In this document: positions 1 to 5,908 of the stretch, one piece after another
Position numbering within the stretch: the first letter of the stretch is position 1
Layout of the letters: every line of letters starts with the position of its first letter
Assembly: GCA_964629975.1 (NCBI GenBank)
Contig: CAZVUN010000117.1
Span: 1 to 9,222, forward strand
Direction: 5' to 3'
Length of the DNA: 9,222 nt
DNA from: G020354085 sp964629975
Lineage (GTDB): Bacteria; Pseudomonadota; Gammaproteobacteria; Acidiferrobacterales; Sulfurifustaceae
Position numbers and translations under genes: made by a program
Notes under the pieces: model-generated
What the model was told of the DNA's origin: nothing
Databases searched by the model: none
Seen by the model: only the letters and a program-made list of their open reading frames with translations

Positions 1-176
1 TCGAGCCTGGCGAGCGACTGGCAGTCGTGGTGGCGGTGCGCGCCGCTGTGTCCGGGGGAATGATCGGGAGCGGCCATCACGCAAGGCGCTGCCGCAGTCA
101 CCGCCCAGAACGCAACGAAGGCGACCAGCAAATGGCGCGCCGTGGTGCGTCGGTGGCGAATGATGCGCTGCAGCAT
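1..176 (-). CDS. Partial small exported His-rich protein (N-terminal 58 residues)
   Basis: This reading frame starts at an ATG on the minus strand and runs off the left edge after 58 residues, so the C-terminus is missing. The N-terminus is basic (several Arg and His in residues 4-15), followed by a hydrophobic stretch at about 17-30 and a small-residue region ending A-x-A-like near 30-36, which together look like a signal peptide or signal anchor. The mature part begins with a His-rich segment at about 39-51 and carries Cys52 in an HHDC motif; Cys32 lies in the PCVMA motif. Small exported proteins of this look are common next to metal-handling genes, but I cannot name a family. There is no Shine-Dalgarno sequence, and the predicted promoter places the transcript start at or next to the ATG. 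It diverges in kind from its neighbour algC and is read in the same direction, 84 bp downstream. Function unknown. Confidence 0.6.
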   Translation of the reverse strand, partial: MLQRIIRHRRTTARHLLVAFVAFWAVTAAAPCVMAAPDHSPGHSGAHRHHDCQSLARL

Positions 177-183
177 GGCGTGC

Positions 184-189
184 AGAATA
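184..189 (-). promoter_or_regulatory. Candidate -10 box of the partial exported-protein gene
   Basis: The minus strand reads TATTCT, four of six matches to TATAAT. Counting seven bases downstream puts the transcript start at about 177, one base before the ATG at 176. No -35 box is needed if an FNR-type activator binds at 211-224. The match is weak alone and gains weight only from its spacing to that box. Confidence 0.35.
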
Positions 190-210
190 GCCGAGGGCTC
201 GGGAAAAGTA

Positions 211-224
211 ATGATCCAGGTCAA
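211..224 (-). promoter_or_regulatory. Candidate FNR/ANR-type binding site
   Basis: The minus strand reads TTGACCTGGATCAT, which matches the FNR/ANR/DNR consensus TTGAT-N4-ATCAA at eight of ten defined positions. Its centre lies about 40.5 bp upstream of the start predicted from the -10 box at 184-189, the class II activator geometry. This suggests oxygen- or nitric-oxide-responsive control of the partial gene to the left. No protein evidence is available, so the regulator is inferred from the motif alone. Confidence 0.45.
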
Positions 225-260
225 ATCGCGGAGGGGGGTCCCCGGTTACCGTGCCGCTCG

Positions 261-1652
261 TCAGAACGGAAGCGTCAGGGCAGGGCGGACCCGGTGGATC
301 AGATCGCGGAAGCGCTCCTGGATGCGCGCCAGCGCCTGCGCATCGTCGCCCTCGAAACGCAGCACCCAGACGGGGGTGGTGTTGGAGGCGCGCACCAGGC
401 CGAAGCCGTCGGGGAAGTCCACGCGCAGCCCGTCGATGGTGGTGACCTTGCCGTCCGGGAAGGCCGCGGCCGCAATGAGCTCCTCGATCGCCCGGTAGTG
501 CTCGCCTTCGGCGAACATCACGTTCAGTTCCGGGGTATTGACGGTGTTGGGCAGGGCGGCGAACACCTGCGAGGTGGGGCGCGGATCTTTGGCGAGCAGC
601 TCGAGCAGGCGCGCGGCGGTATAGAGCGCATCGTCGAAGCCGTACCAGCGCTCCTTGAAGAAGATGTGCCCGCTCATCTCCCCGGCGAGCAGCGCGCCGC
701 TTTCCTTGAGCTTGGCCTTGACCAGCGAGTGGCCGGTCTTCCACATCGTGGCCTTGCCGCCGGCCTTGCGGATTTCCTCATCCAGCCGGCGCGAGCACTT
801 GACGTCGTAGATGATCTCGGCCCCCGGATGGCGCGACAGCACGTCGCGCGCGTACAGCACCATCTGCCGGTCCGGCCAGATCACGTTGCCCTCGGGCGAC
901 ACCACGCCGCAGCGATCGCCGTCGCCATCGAAGGCGAGACCGAGGTCGTAGCCGCCGCGGCGCACCTCACTGATCAGGTCGGCGAGGTTCTCCGGCTTGC
1001 TCGGGTCGGGATGGTGGTTGGGGAAGTGACCGTCGATCTCGCAGTAGAGCTCGGTGACCTCGCAACCCAGGCGGCGCAGGAGCTCGGGGGCGAGCTCCCC
1101 GGCCACGCCATTGCCGCAATCCACCGCCACGCGCAGCTTGCGCGCAAGCCTCACGTCGCGCGTGATGCGCTCGAGATAGGCCTCGCGCACATCGGCCGTG
1201 CTGATCCGGCCCGCCCCGCTCGCGAGATCGTGCGCGAGGATGCGCCGGCGCAGGTCCTGGATCGCATCGCCCGCGAGGGTGTCGCCAGCCACCACGATCT
1301 TGAAGCCGTTGTAGTCGGGCGGGTTGTGCGAGCCGGTCACGGCGACACCGGTGGCGGTGCCGAGATGAAACGTGGCGAAGTACACGACCGGTGTCGGTAC
1401 GCGGCCGATGTCGATCACCTCGCAGCCGGCCTGGGCGAGCCCGCGCGCCAGCGCCGCCGACAGTTCCGGGCCGGACAGCCGGCCGTCGCGTCCGACTACG
1501 ACGCGCGTGCAGTCGCGCGCACGCGCCGCGCTGCCGATTGCCTGGCCGATGCGCTCGGTGATCGCCGGGGTGAGCGTGCGCCCGACGATGCCGCGGATAT
1601 CGTAGGCCTTGAAGATTTCGGGTGGCAGGACGGGCGGTGCAGCGGTCGACAT
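261..1652 (-). CDS. algC: Phosphomannomutase/phosphoglucomutase
   Basis: This cytoplasmic enzyme of the alpha-D-phosphohexomutase family interconverts mannose-6-P and mannose-1-P, and the glucose equivalents, supplying nucleotide-sugar precursors for polysaccharide and lipopolysaccharide. From the chosen ATG the protein has 463 residues, the length of Pseudomonas aeruginosa AlgC. Landmarks are the catalytic phosphoserine loop TGSHNP with Ser108, the magnesium site DGDGDR at 242-247, the sugar-specificity loop GEMSGH at 324-329 and the phosphate-binding loop RASNTTP at 421-427. All are intact. A GTG 17 codons upstream (1703) is in frame, but the extra residues look unlike the family, and alignment begins at MSTAAP. 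There is no clear Shine-Dalgarno at the chosen ATG. It is the last gene of coaBC-dut-algC, 85 bp after dut; unlike in Pseudomonas it is not followed by argB here. The symbol follows the dual-specificity Pseudomonas enzyme; manB would also be acceptable. Confidence 0.96.
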   Translation of the reverse strand: MSTAAPPVLPPEIFKAYDIRGIVGRTLTPAITERIGQAIGSAARARDCTRVVVGRDGRLSGPELSAALARGLAQAGCEVIDIGRVPTPVVYFATFHLGTATGVAVTGSHNPPDYNGFKIVVAGDTLAGDAIQDLRRRILAHDLASGAGRISTADVREAYLERITRDVRLARKLRVAVDCGNGVAGELAPELLRRLGCEVTELYCEIDGHFPNHHPDPSKPENLADLISEVRRGGYDLGLAFDGDGDRCGVVSPEGNVIWPDRQMVLYARDVLSRHPGAEIIYDVKCSRRLDEEIRKAGGKATMWKTGHSLVKAKLKESGALLAGEMSGHIFFKERWYGFDDALYTAARLLELLAKDPRPTSQVFAALPNTVNTPELNVMFAEGEHYRAIEELIAAAAFPDGKVTTIDGLRVDFPDGFGLVRASNTTPVWVLRFEGDDAQALARIQERFRDLIHRVRPALTLPF

Positions 1653-1737
1653 GGTGCAGAGGCTAGCGTAGTTGCGCGCGGGCCGGAGTTTACGGCATTG
1701 CACCAGCCTGCGCCTACCGCGCGCCGGGTGTTCCGGA

Positions 1738-2211
1738 CTACTTGCGCCCGGAGCTGCCGAAGCCGCCGGCGCCGCGGGCGGTGGCGACGAATTCGTCGAC
1801 CACCTCGAACTCCGCCTGGATCACCGGGACGAACACCATCTGCGCGATGCGATCGCCCGGCTCGATGGTGAACGGCTGGTTGCCGCGGTTCCATACCGAG
1901 ACGAACACCTGTCCCTGGTAATCGGAGTCGATGAGGCCCACGAGGTTGCCGAGCACGATGCCGTGCTTGTGGCCAAGGCCGGAGCGCGGCAGCAGTACCG
2001 CCGCCATGCTGGCGTCGTCCATGTGAATGGCGATGCCGGTGGGGATGAGATGCGTCTCGCCCGGGGCGATGTGCAGGTGCTCATCGAGGCAGGCATGCAG
2101 GTCCATGCCGGCCGCGCCTTCGGTGGCGTAGCGCGGCAGCGGAAACCGCTCACCGACCCGCCGGTCGAGTACCTTGACCTGTACCTTGCGTCTGCCATGG
2201 TTGCCGGCCAT
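1738..2211 (-). CDS. dut: Deoxyuridine 5'-triphosphate nucleotidohydrolase (dUTPase)
   Basis: This enzyme hydrolyses dUTP to dUMP and pyrophosphate, keeping uracil out of DNA and supplying dUMP to thymidylate synthesis. It is a homotrimeric cytoplasmic enzyme. The 157-residue protein has all five family motifs in order: AAGMDLHA at 33-40, PRSGLG at 75-80, GLIDSDYQG at 92-100 with the catalytic Asp95, PGDRIAQMV at 118-126, and the flexible C-terminal ARGAGGFGSSG at 145-155 that closes over the nucleotide. The start is supported by a strong Shine-Dalgarno (GGAGGGG, 2217-2223) five bases upstream. It sits 28 bp after coaBC and is almost certainly co-transcribed with it. Nothing in it is unusual, apart from a slightly longer basic N-terminus (MAGNHGRRK) than in E. 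coli. Confidence 0.98.
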   Translation of the reverse strand: MAGNHGRRKVQVKVLDRRVGERFPLPRYATEGAAGMDLHACLDEHLHIAPGETHLIPTGIAIHMDDASMAAVLLPRSGLGHKHGIVLGNLVGLIDSDYQGQVFVSVWNRGNQPFTIEPGDRIAQMVFVPVIQAEFEVVDEFVATARGAGGFGSSGRK

Positions 2212-2239
2212 CGTTGCCCCTCCGATCGTTGCGCCACGC

Positions 2240-3463
2240 TCAGGCGCGTTCTTGCGCGCGCTGCATGCGTGCCGCCAGGCGTTTGGCGATCTCGCCGATC
2301 AGCGCGCGCGCCAGTTTGTCCTTGTGCTGCACGGGCAGCTCGGTGACACCGTCGCGATCGACGAGCAGCAGGCCGTTTTCCTCGGCCTCGAAGCCGCGCC
2401 CCGCCACCCCGACCAGATTGCCGGCGATGAGATCGACGTGCTTGCGTTCGAGCTTCTCGCGCGCGTGGCGCTCGAGCGCTTCGGTCTCCGCGGCGAAACC
2501 GACCGTGAAGGGCGGGGATTTGAGCGCCGCGACACTGGCGAGGATATCCGGGTTGCGCACGAGCTCGAGTGTCATGCGCTCGGCGTCTTTCTTGATCTTC
2601 GCTGCCGACGCGGCCAGCGGTCGGTAGTCGGCGACCGCCGCCGCGGCGATGAACACCTGGGCGCTGCGCACGTGCGCATGCACGGCGTCATGCATCTCCT
2701 GCGCGCTGACGACGCGCACCGTGCGCACGCGCTCGGGATCGGGCAGGGCGGTGGGGCCGGAGACGAGCACCACACGCGCGCCGGCCTCGGCCGCCGCTTT
2801 GGCGATCGCGTAACCCATCTTGCCGGTGCTTTTGTTCGTCAGCCCCCGCACCGGATCGAGCGCTTCCCAGGTCGGACCGGCCGTGACCAGGACCGTGAGC
2901 CCATCGAGTGCGCCGCTTTCGAACAGCTCCGCGGTGAGCCGGGCGATCTCGGCCGGTTCCAGCATGCGCCCCGGGCCGACCTCGCCGCACGCCTGGCTAC
3001 CCTGTGCGGGTCCGAACACGTGTACGCCGCGGCGCCGCAGGGTGGCGATGTTGTCCTGGGTGGCGGGGTTCTGCCACATCTGCTGGTTCATGGCCGGGGC
3101 CAGCGCGAGCGGCGAGGCCGCGGCGAGGCACAGGGTGCTCAACAGGTCATCGGCGCGCCCCTGGGCGAGCTTGGCGATGAAATTCGCGCTCGCCGGGGCC
3201 ACCACCACCGCATCGGCCCAGCGCGCGAGCTCGATGTGGCCGATCGCATGCTCCGCTTCCGTATCGAGCAGGTGGCGGTGCACGGCGTTGCCGCTGACCG
3301 CCTGCAACGTGAGCGGCGTGATGAACTCCTGCGCCGCCTGCGTCATGACGCAGCGCACCTCGGCACCGGCCTCGCGCAGGCGCCGCACCAGGTCGGCCGC
3401 CTTGTAGGCGGCGATGCCGCCGGTGACGCCGAGCAGGATGCGTTTGTTGACCAGGCTGCCCAT
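2240..3463 (-). CDS. coaBC: Bifunctional phosphopantothenoylcysteine decarboxylase / phosphopantothenate-cysteine ligase
   Basis: This protein carries out two consecutive steps of coenzyme A synthesis: CTP-dependent joining of cysteine to 4'-phosphopantothenate (CoaB) and FMN-dependent decarboxylation to 4'-phosphopantetheine (CoaC). The N-terminal CoaC domain, about 5-180, has the flavin-binding TGGIAAYK, His76 in GHIELARWAD, PAMN with Asn126, and Cys159 in ACGEVGPGRM. The C-terminal CoaB domain, about 188-400, has TAGPTWE, DPVR with Arg206, Asn210 followed by KSTGKMG, the AAAVADYRP motif and Lys289. Those last residues share E. coli numbering. The length of 407 is normal. There is no obvious Shine-Dalgarno at the ATG; a weak promoter (TTGGAC, 3495-3500; TACACT, 3471-3476) would start transcription almost at the ATG. 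It is the first gene of coaBC-dut-algC and is divergent from radC, with 53 bp between the starts. Confidence 0.98.
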   Translation of the reverse strand: MGSLVNKRILLGVTGGIAAYKAADLVRRLREAGAEVRCVMTQAAQEFITPLTLQAVSGNAVHRHLLDTEAEHAIGHIELARWADAVVVAPASANFIAKLAQGRADDLLSTLCLAAASPLALAPAMNQQMWQNPATQDNIATLRRRGVHVFGPAQGSQACGEVGPGRMLEPAEIARLTAELFESGALDGLTVLVTAGPTWEALDPVRGLTNKSTGKMGYAIAKAAAEAGARVVLVSGPTALPDPERVRTVRVVSAQEMHDAVHAHVRSAQVFIAAAAVADYRPLAASAAKIKKDAERMTLELVRNPDILASVAALKSPPFTVGFAAETEALERHAREKLERKHVDLIAGNLVGVAGRGFEAEENGLLLVDRDGVTELPVQHKDKLARALIGEIAKRLAARMQRAQERA

Positions 3464-3470
3464 GTATGGA

Positions 3471-3500
3471 AGTGTACTGGTCCGGACGGAAGGCGTCCAA
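3471..3500 (-). promoter_or_regulatory. Weak candidate promoter for coaBC-dut-algC
   Basis: On the minus strand TTGGAC (3495-3500) and TACACT (3471-3476) are separated by 18 bp. Both boxes match the sigma-70 consensus poorly (three and four of six). The predicted start, about 3464, leaves practically no leader before the coaBC ATG at 3463, which fits the missing Shine-Dalgarno but may be chance. Confidence 0.2.
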
Positions 3501-3516
3501 ACACAGGGACGTAGTC

Positions 3517-4191
3517 ATGGCGATTACCGACTGGCCCGAGACCGAACGTCCGCGCGAGAAGCTGCTGGCGCGCGGGCCGCAGGCGCTGTCCGATGCCGAG
3601 CTGCTCGCCATCTTCCTGCGCACCGGCGTCGCCGGCAAGACCGCGGTCGACGTGGCGCGTGAGCTGCTCGCGCGCTTTGGCAGCCTGCGCGAGCTGTTCC
3701 TGGCTGCCCCGCAGGCGGTATGCGAGGCGCCCGGCCTGGGCAGCGCCAAGTACGCGCAGTTGCAGGCGGCGCTCGAAATGGGCCGGCGCTTTCTCGGCGA
3801 GAAACTCAACCGCGGTGCCGCGCTCGGCTCGCCGCAGGACACGCGCCACTACCTGCAGGCGTGCCTGCGCGATCGGCCCTACGAGGTGTTCTGCTGCCTG
3901 TTCCTCGACAACCGCCACCGGGTGCAGGCGTTCGAGGAGCTCTTCCGCGGCACCTTGAACGGCACGGCGGTGTATCCGCGCGAGATCGTCAAACGCGCGC
4001 TCGCCGTGAACGCGGCGGCTGTGATCCTGGTGCACAACCATCCCTCCGGGGTGGCCGAACCGAGCCGTGCCGATGAGTTGCTCACGGCCCGATTGAAGGA
4101 GGCGCTGGACCTGGTCGAGGTGCGCGTGCTCGACCACCTCGTGGTGGGTGATGGCGAAATGGTCTCGTTCAGCGAGCGCGGCCTGCTCTAA
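3517..4191 (+). CDS. radC: RadC family JAB/MPN-domain protein
   Basis: RadC proteins (UPF0758) have a helix-hairpin-helix-like N-terminus and a C-terminal JAB1/MPN metalloprotease-like domain. The name comes from a historical link to DNA repair in E. coli that was later withdrawn, so the cellular role is unsettled. In this 224-residue protein the N-terminal part includes the GLGSAKYAQLQ segment at 73-83. The JAMM signature is complete: HNHPSG at 173-178 supplies His173 and His175, followed by SRAD with Ser183 and Asp186. An in-frame ATG lies 17 codons upstream (3466), but the usual family start is MAITDWPETERPREK, and AGGGA (3505-3509) lies seven bases before ATG 3517. Its place beside coaBC and before rpmB-rpmG is conserved in gammaproteobacteria. 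No terminator separates it from rpmB. Confidence 0.96.
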   Translation: MAITDWPETERPREKLLARGPQALSDAELLAIFLRTGVAGKTAVDVARELLARFGSLRELFLAAPQAVCEAPGLGSAKYAQLQAALEMGRRFLGEKLNRGAALGSPQDTRHYLQACLRDRPYEVFCCLFLDNRHRVQAFEELFRGTLNGTAVYPREIVKRALAVNAAAVILVHNHPSGVAEPSRADELLTARLKEALDLVEVRVLDHLVVGDGEMVSFSERGLL

Positions 4192-4270
4192 GGGCTTGCG
4201 GGAACGGCACTTTTTGCCACCGGCGATGGAAGCCAGGCGCCGTCCAGGGCTACCCACACCAGCAGCTTTC

Positions 4271-4279
4271 TGATATAAA
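4271..4279 (+). promoter_or_regulatory. Extended -10 promoter for rpmB-rpmG
   Basis: The sequence TGATATAAA is an extended -10 element (TG, one base, then TATAAA, five of six to consensus). The position 17 bp upstream (taccca, 4251-4256) has little resemblance to a -35 box, as expected for an extended -10 promoter. The predicted start is near 4286, giving a leader of about 40 nt before rpmB. It would let the ribosomal genes be expressed independently of radC. Confidence 0.55.
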
Positions 4280-4325
4280 AGCCGACCGTTTTCAGCCCCC
4301 GGCCGGGTTTTGAGGGAGAAGTCCG

Positions 4326-4562
4326 ATGTCCAGAGTCTGTCAGGTTACCGGTAAGCGTGTGCGCACGGGCAACAACGTTTCGCACGCCAACAACAAGACC
4401 AAGCGCCGCTTTCTGCCGAATCTCAAGTACCGTCGCTTGTGGGTCGAGAGCGAGAAGCGCTGGGTCAGCCTGCGGCTCACGACCAACGCGCTGCGTACCA
4501 TCGACAAACGCGGCATCGACGCCGTGCTCGCCGAGATGCGCGCGCGCGGCGAGAAGATCTGA
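4326..4562 (+). CDS. rpmB: 50S ribosomal protein L28
   Basis: This is a small basic protein of the large ribosomal subunit. The 78-residue sequence begins MSRVCQVTGKR and contains TKRRFLPNLKYRRLWVESEKRWVSLR at about 25-50, ending in RARGEKI, and is collinear with E. coli L28 over its whole length. Only Cys5 is present, so this is the form without the zinc-binding Cys pairs. A good Shine-Dalgarno (AGGGAG, 4313-4318) precedes the ATG by seven bases. It is followed 10 bp later by rpmG, forming the usual L28-L33 pair. A 10-bp palindrome CCCGGCCGGG at 4298-4307 lies in the leader; its role is unknown. Confidence 0.99.
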   Translation: MSRVCQVTGKRVRTGNNVSHANNKTKRRFLPNLKYRRLWVESEKRWVSLRLTTNALRTIDKRGIDAVLAEMRARGEKI

Positions 4563-4572
4563 GGGGTAGGCC

Positions 4573-4740
4573 ATGGCGAAAGCGATTCGCGAAAAGGTGA
4601 AGCTCGTGTCGAGCGCCGGCACCGGCTTTTACTACACCACCACCAAGAACAAGCGCACCACGCCCGACAAGCTCGAGTTCAAGAAGTACGATCCGGTCGT
4701 GCGCAAGCACGTGATGTTCAAGGAAGCAAAGATCAAGTAG
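4573..4740 (+). CDS. rpmG: 50S ribosomal protein L33
   Basis: This is a 55-residue basic protein of the large ribosomal subunit. It starts MAKAIREKVKLVSSAGTGFY and ends MFKEAKIK, closely matching E. coli L33, including the TTTKNKRTTPDKLE core. There are no cysteines, so it is the zinc-independent type, as is its partner L28. The AGGGG at 4562-4566, overlapping the rpmB stop codon, is the Shine-Dalgarno and lies six bases before the ATG. It is co-transcribed with rpmB, and the transcript ends at the terminator at 4778-4808. Confidence 0.98.
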   Translation: MAKAIREKVKLVSSAGTGFYYTTTKNKRTTPDKLEFKKYDPVVRKHVMFKEAKIK

Positions 4741-4777
4741 CCGCGTCCAGCGCGCGTTCGACACCGCTGTCGTCCAG

Positions 4778-4808
4778 GAAGCCCGGCCCCCAGCCGGGCT
4801 TCTTGTTT
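4778..4808 (+). terminator. Rho-independent terminator of rpmB-rpmG
   Basis: A perfect 10-bp stem GAAGCCCGGC / GCCGGGCTTC (4778-4787 and 4793-4802) encloses a five-base loop and is followed by TTGTTT. It begins 37 bp after the rpmG stop codon. Confidence 0.9.
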
Positions 4809-4835
4809 GCGGCCGGTGTGCGGCGCGCGGCCGCG

Positions 4836-5012
4836 TCAGCAGGCGGTGAGCGTACTCGGCGTGTTCCACAGGATGGCGCCAGCGCAGGCCAGGGTTACCA
4901 AGGCGACCACCACCAGGCACAGCCACATGCGTTGGCGTGCCGTCCGCGCGACGTCGCGGCAAAGTGGCGCCGCACTCAGGCGAAGCAGCACGCATGTCGG
5001 CGTAGTTGCCAT
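4836..5012 (-). CDS. Possible small single-pass membrane protein
   Basis: A 58-residue reading frame starts at an ATG with AGGGGG upstream on the minus strand (within 5021-5028), a reasonable Shine-Dalgarno. The N-terminal half is basic and probably cytoplasmic; residues about 30-50 form one strongly hydrophobic helix (WLCLVVVALVTLACAGAILW), followed by a short tail ending in Cys. Five cysteines occur in 58 residues (7, 18, 32, 42, 58), two of them within the helix. I do not recognise a family. It lies in an otherwise gene-poor stretch between two plus-strand genes. Support rests on the start site and on the membrane helix with positive-inside charge. Against it, frames this short arise by chance in GC-rich DNA. 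Confidence 0.4.
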   Translation of the reverse strand: MATTPTCVLLRLSAAPLCRDVARTARQRMWLCLVVVALVTLACAGAILWNTPSTLTAC

Positions 5013-5106
5013 CGGTCTACCCCCTGATTCCTGTTCGGCATGCGATGGCGCGTGGCACACCGTTCTCAGTACGTAAGGACGTGCCTCGGTGGCAGGCTTA
5101 TTCCAA

Positions 5107-5167
5107 CGCGCCGAGTCGCCGGCGCGAATGTCCGCTACTGCCGCAGCCCCGGCGGGTATTCGCGCCG
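5107..5167. repeat. Competing GC-rich inverted repeats
   Basis: CGGCGCG at 5120-5126 can pair with CGCGCCG on its left (5107-5113, six-base loop) or, extended to CGGCGCGAAT, with ATTCGCGCCG on its right (5158-5167, 28-base loop). The two outer arms are direct copies of CGCGCCGAG (5107-5115 and 5161-5169). The block lies upstream of the HNH promoter on the plus strand and within any long leader of the small minus-strand frame. The function is unknown; the stretch 5013-5180 contains nothing else I can support. Confidence 0.5.
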
Positions 5168-5180
5168 AGGTCGGGCACTA

Positions 5181-5209
5181 TGTACAAGTCACTGAGTTTC
5201 TGACATAAA
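5181..5209 (+). promoter_or_regulatory. Candidate promoter of the HNH nuclease gene
   Basis: TGTACA (5181-5186, four of six to the -35 consensus) and CATAAA (5204-5209, four of six to -10) are 17 bp apart. A TG dinucleotide at 5201-5202 gives an extended -10. The predicted start is near 5216, about 30 nt before the chosen GTG start codon. Confidence 0.4.
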
Positions 5210-5245
5210 TAGCGCTATCCGTTGCCTTGGCGAGCCGGTGTTCCC

Positions 5246-5845
5246 GTGTATTCCTTGAGCCAACAAGTCCTTCGCACGGACGCCTCCGGGATGCCCCTGG
5301 AGTGGATCGACTTCCGTGAGGCGGTGCGCGTTTATCACCTCGGGCAGGTGGCCTATACGTGTGGCACCACGCTCTATCACATCCGGGGCGGCTACAATGC
5401 GATCAGCGGCCGGCGTTCGGTCATCGCGATCAGCTCGATCGTCGCCACGCATGGCGACAGCCACGCACTGGCCAAGGTGCGCGCGCACTATGTGCCGCCG
5501 CTCAACAATCAGACGCTGTTCGCCCGCGACGCACACCTATGCCTGTATTGCGGTGAACAGTTTGCGGCGCGTTTGCTGTCACGTGACCACATCGTGCCGC
5601 TCAGCATGGGCGGAACCGATTCCTGGACCAACGTGGTGACTGCCTGCAAACGCTGCAACAACCACAAGGCGGGTCGCACCCCGGAGCAGGCCGGCCTCGA
5701 GCTGCTGGCGGTGCCGTTCACCCCGACGCATGCCGAGTACATCTATCTGCAGGGCAAGCGCGTGCTGGCCGACCAGATGAAGTTTCTGCTCGCGCACTTT
5801 CCACGCCACAGTCCGCTGCACAAGCGCCTGTCGCGGCCGGCCTAG
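5246..5845 (+). CDS. Stand-alone HNH endonuclease family protein
   Basis: This 199-residue protein has a C-terminal HNH nuclease module with a structural zinc site: CLYC (Cys99, Cys102), the SRDHIVPLSMGG segment with Asp114-His115, Asn129 in WTNVV, and CKRCNNHKAGRTP with Cys134, Cys137, Asn139 and His140. All expected metal-binding and catalytic positions are present. The N-terminal 95 residues, including GMPLEWIDFREAVRVYHLG at 15-33, are typical of a widespread chromosomal HNH family in proteobacteria whose role is not established. The start is uncertain: the GTG at 5246 gives the family-like MYSLSQQVLRTD, whereas an in-frame TTG at 5222 would add eight residues; neither has a good Shine-Dalgarno. 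It has its own promoter and terminator and no adjacent methylase, intein, intron or transposase, so it reads as a single-gene unit rather than a restriction system or homing element. Confidence 0.92.
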   Translation: MYSLSQQVLRTDASGMPLEWIDFREAVRVYHLGQVAYTCGTTLYHIRGGYNAISGRRSVIAISSIVATHGDSHALAKVRAHYVPPLNNQTLFARDAHLCLYCGEQFAARLLSRDHIVPLSMGGTDSWTNVVTACKRCNNHKAGRTPEQAGLELLAVPFTPTHAEYIYLQGKRVLADQMKFLLAHFPRHSPLHKRLSRPA

Positions 5846-5863
5846 CGGCGACGACGGGAAAAG

Positions 5864-5888
5864 AAAAACCCGCCGCTGGCGGGTTTTT
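5864..5888. terminator. Bidirectional terminator between the HNH and desaturase genes
   Basis: An 11-bp perfect stem AAAAACCCGCC / GGCGGGTTTTT (5864-5874 and 5878-5888) with a GCT loop gives a U-tract on either strand. It lies between two convergent stop codons (5845 and 5909) and probably serves both genes. Confidence 0.92.
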
Positions 5889-5908
5889 CGTTGCCGGTGG
5901 CCGCGCCG

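Noticed and set aside
27..1871. 614-residue open frame on the plus strand
   Set aside because: It is antisense to algC and runs into dut, has the His/Arg/Gly-rich composition typical of GC-rich antisense frames, and shows no family motif, whereas the opposite strand encodes intact enzymes.
3484..3498. Small hairpin GGACG / CGTCC in the coaBC-radC intergenic region
   Set aside because: A 5-bp stem is too short to support as an operator or RNA structure without conservation data.
2174..3514. 446-residue open frame on the plus strand
   Set aside because: It is the antisense of coaBC, which has all its catalytic residues; the frame is low-complexity and recognises no family.
4206..4218. Hairpin GGCA / TGCC with a T-rich loop after radC, as a terminator
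   Set aside because: The stem has only four base pairs and the T-run is in the loop, not after the stem, so it is unlikely to terminate transcription.
3343..4257. 304-residue open frame on the minus strand
   Set aside because: It spans the coaBC start and is antisense to radC, whose JAMM motif and Shine-Dalgarno are intact.
4298..4307. Palindrome CCCGGCCGGG followed by TTTT in the rpmB leader, as an attenuator
   Set aside because: It has no loop without giving up stem pairs, and the T-run is only four bases; such palindromes are frequent in GC-rich DNA.
5006..5203. 65-residue plus-strand frame before the HNH gene
   Set aside because: It has no ribosome binding site, a random-looking basic sequence and overlaps the candidate HNH promoter and the inverted repeats.
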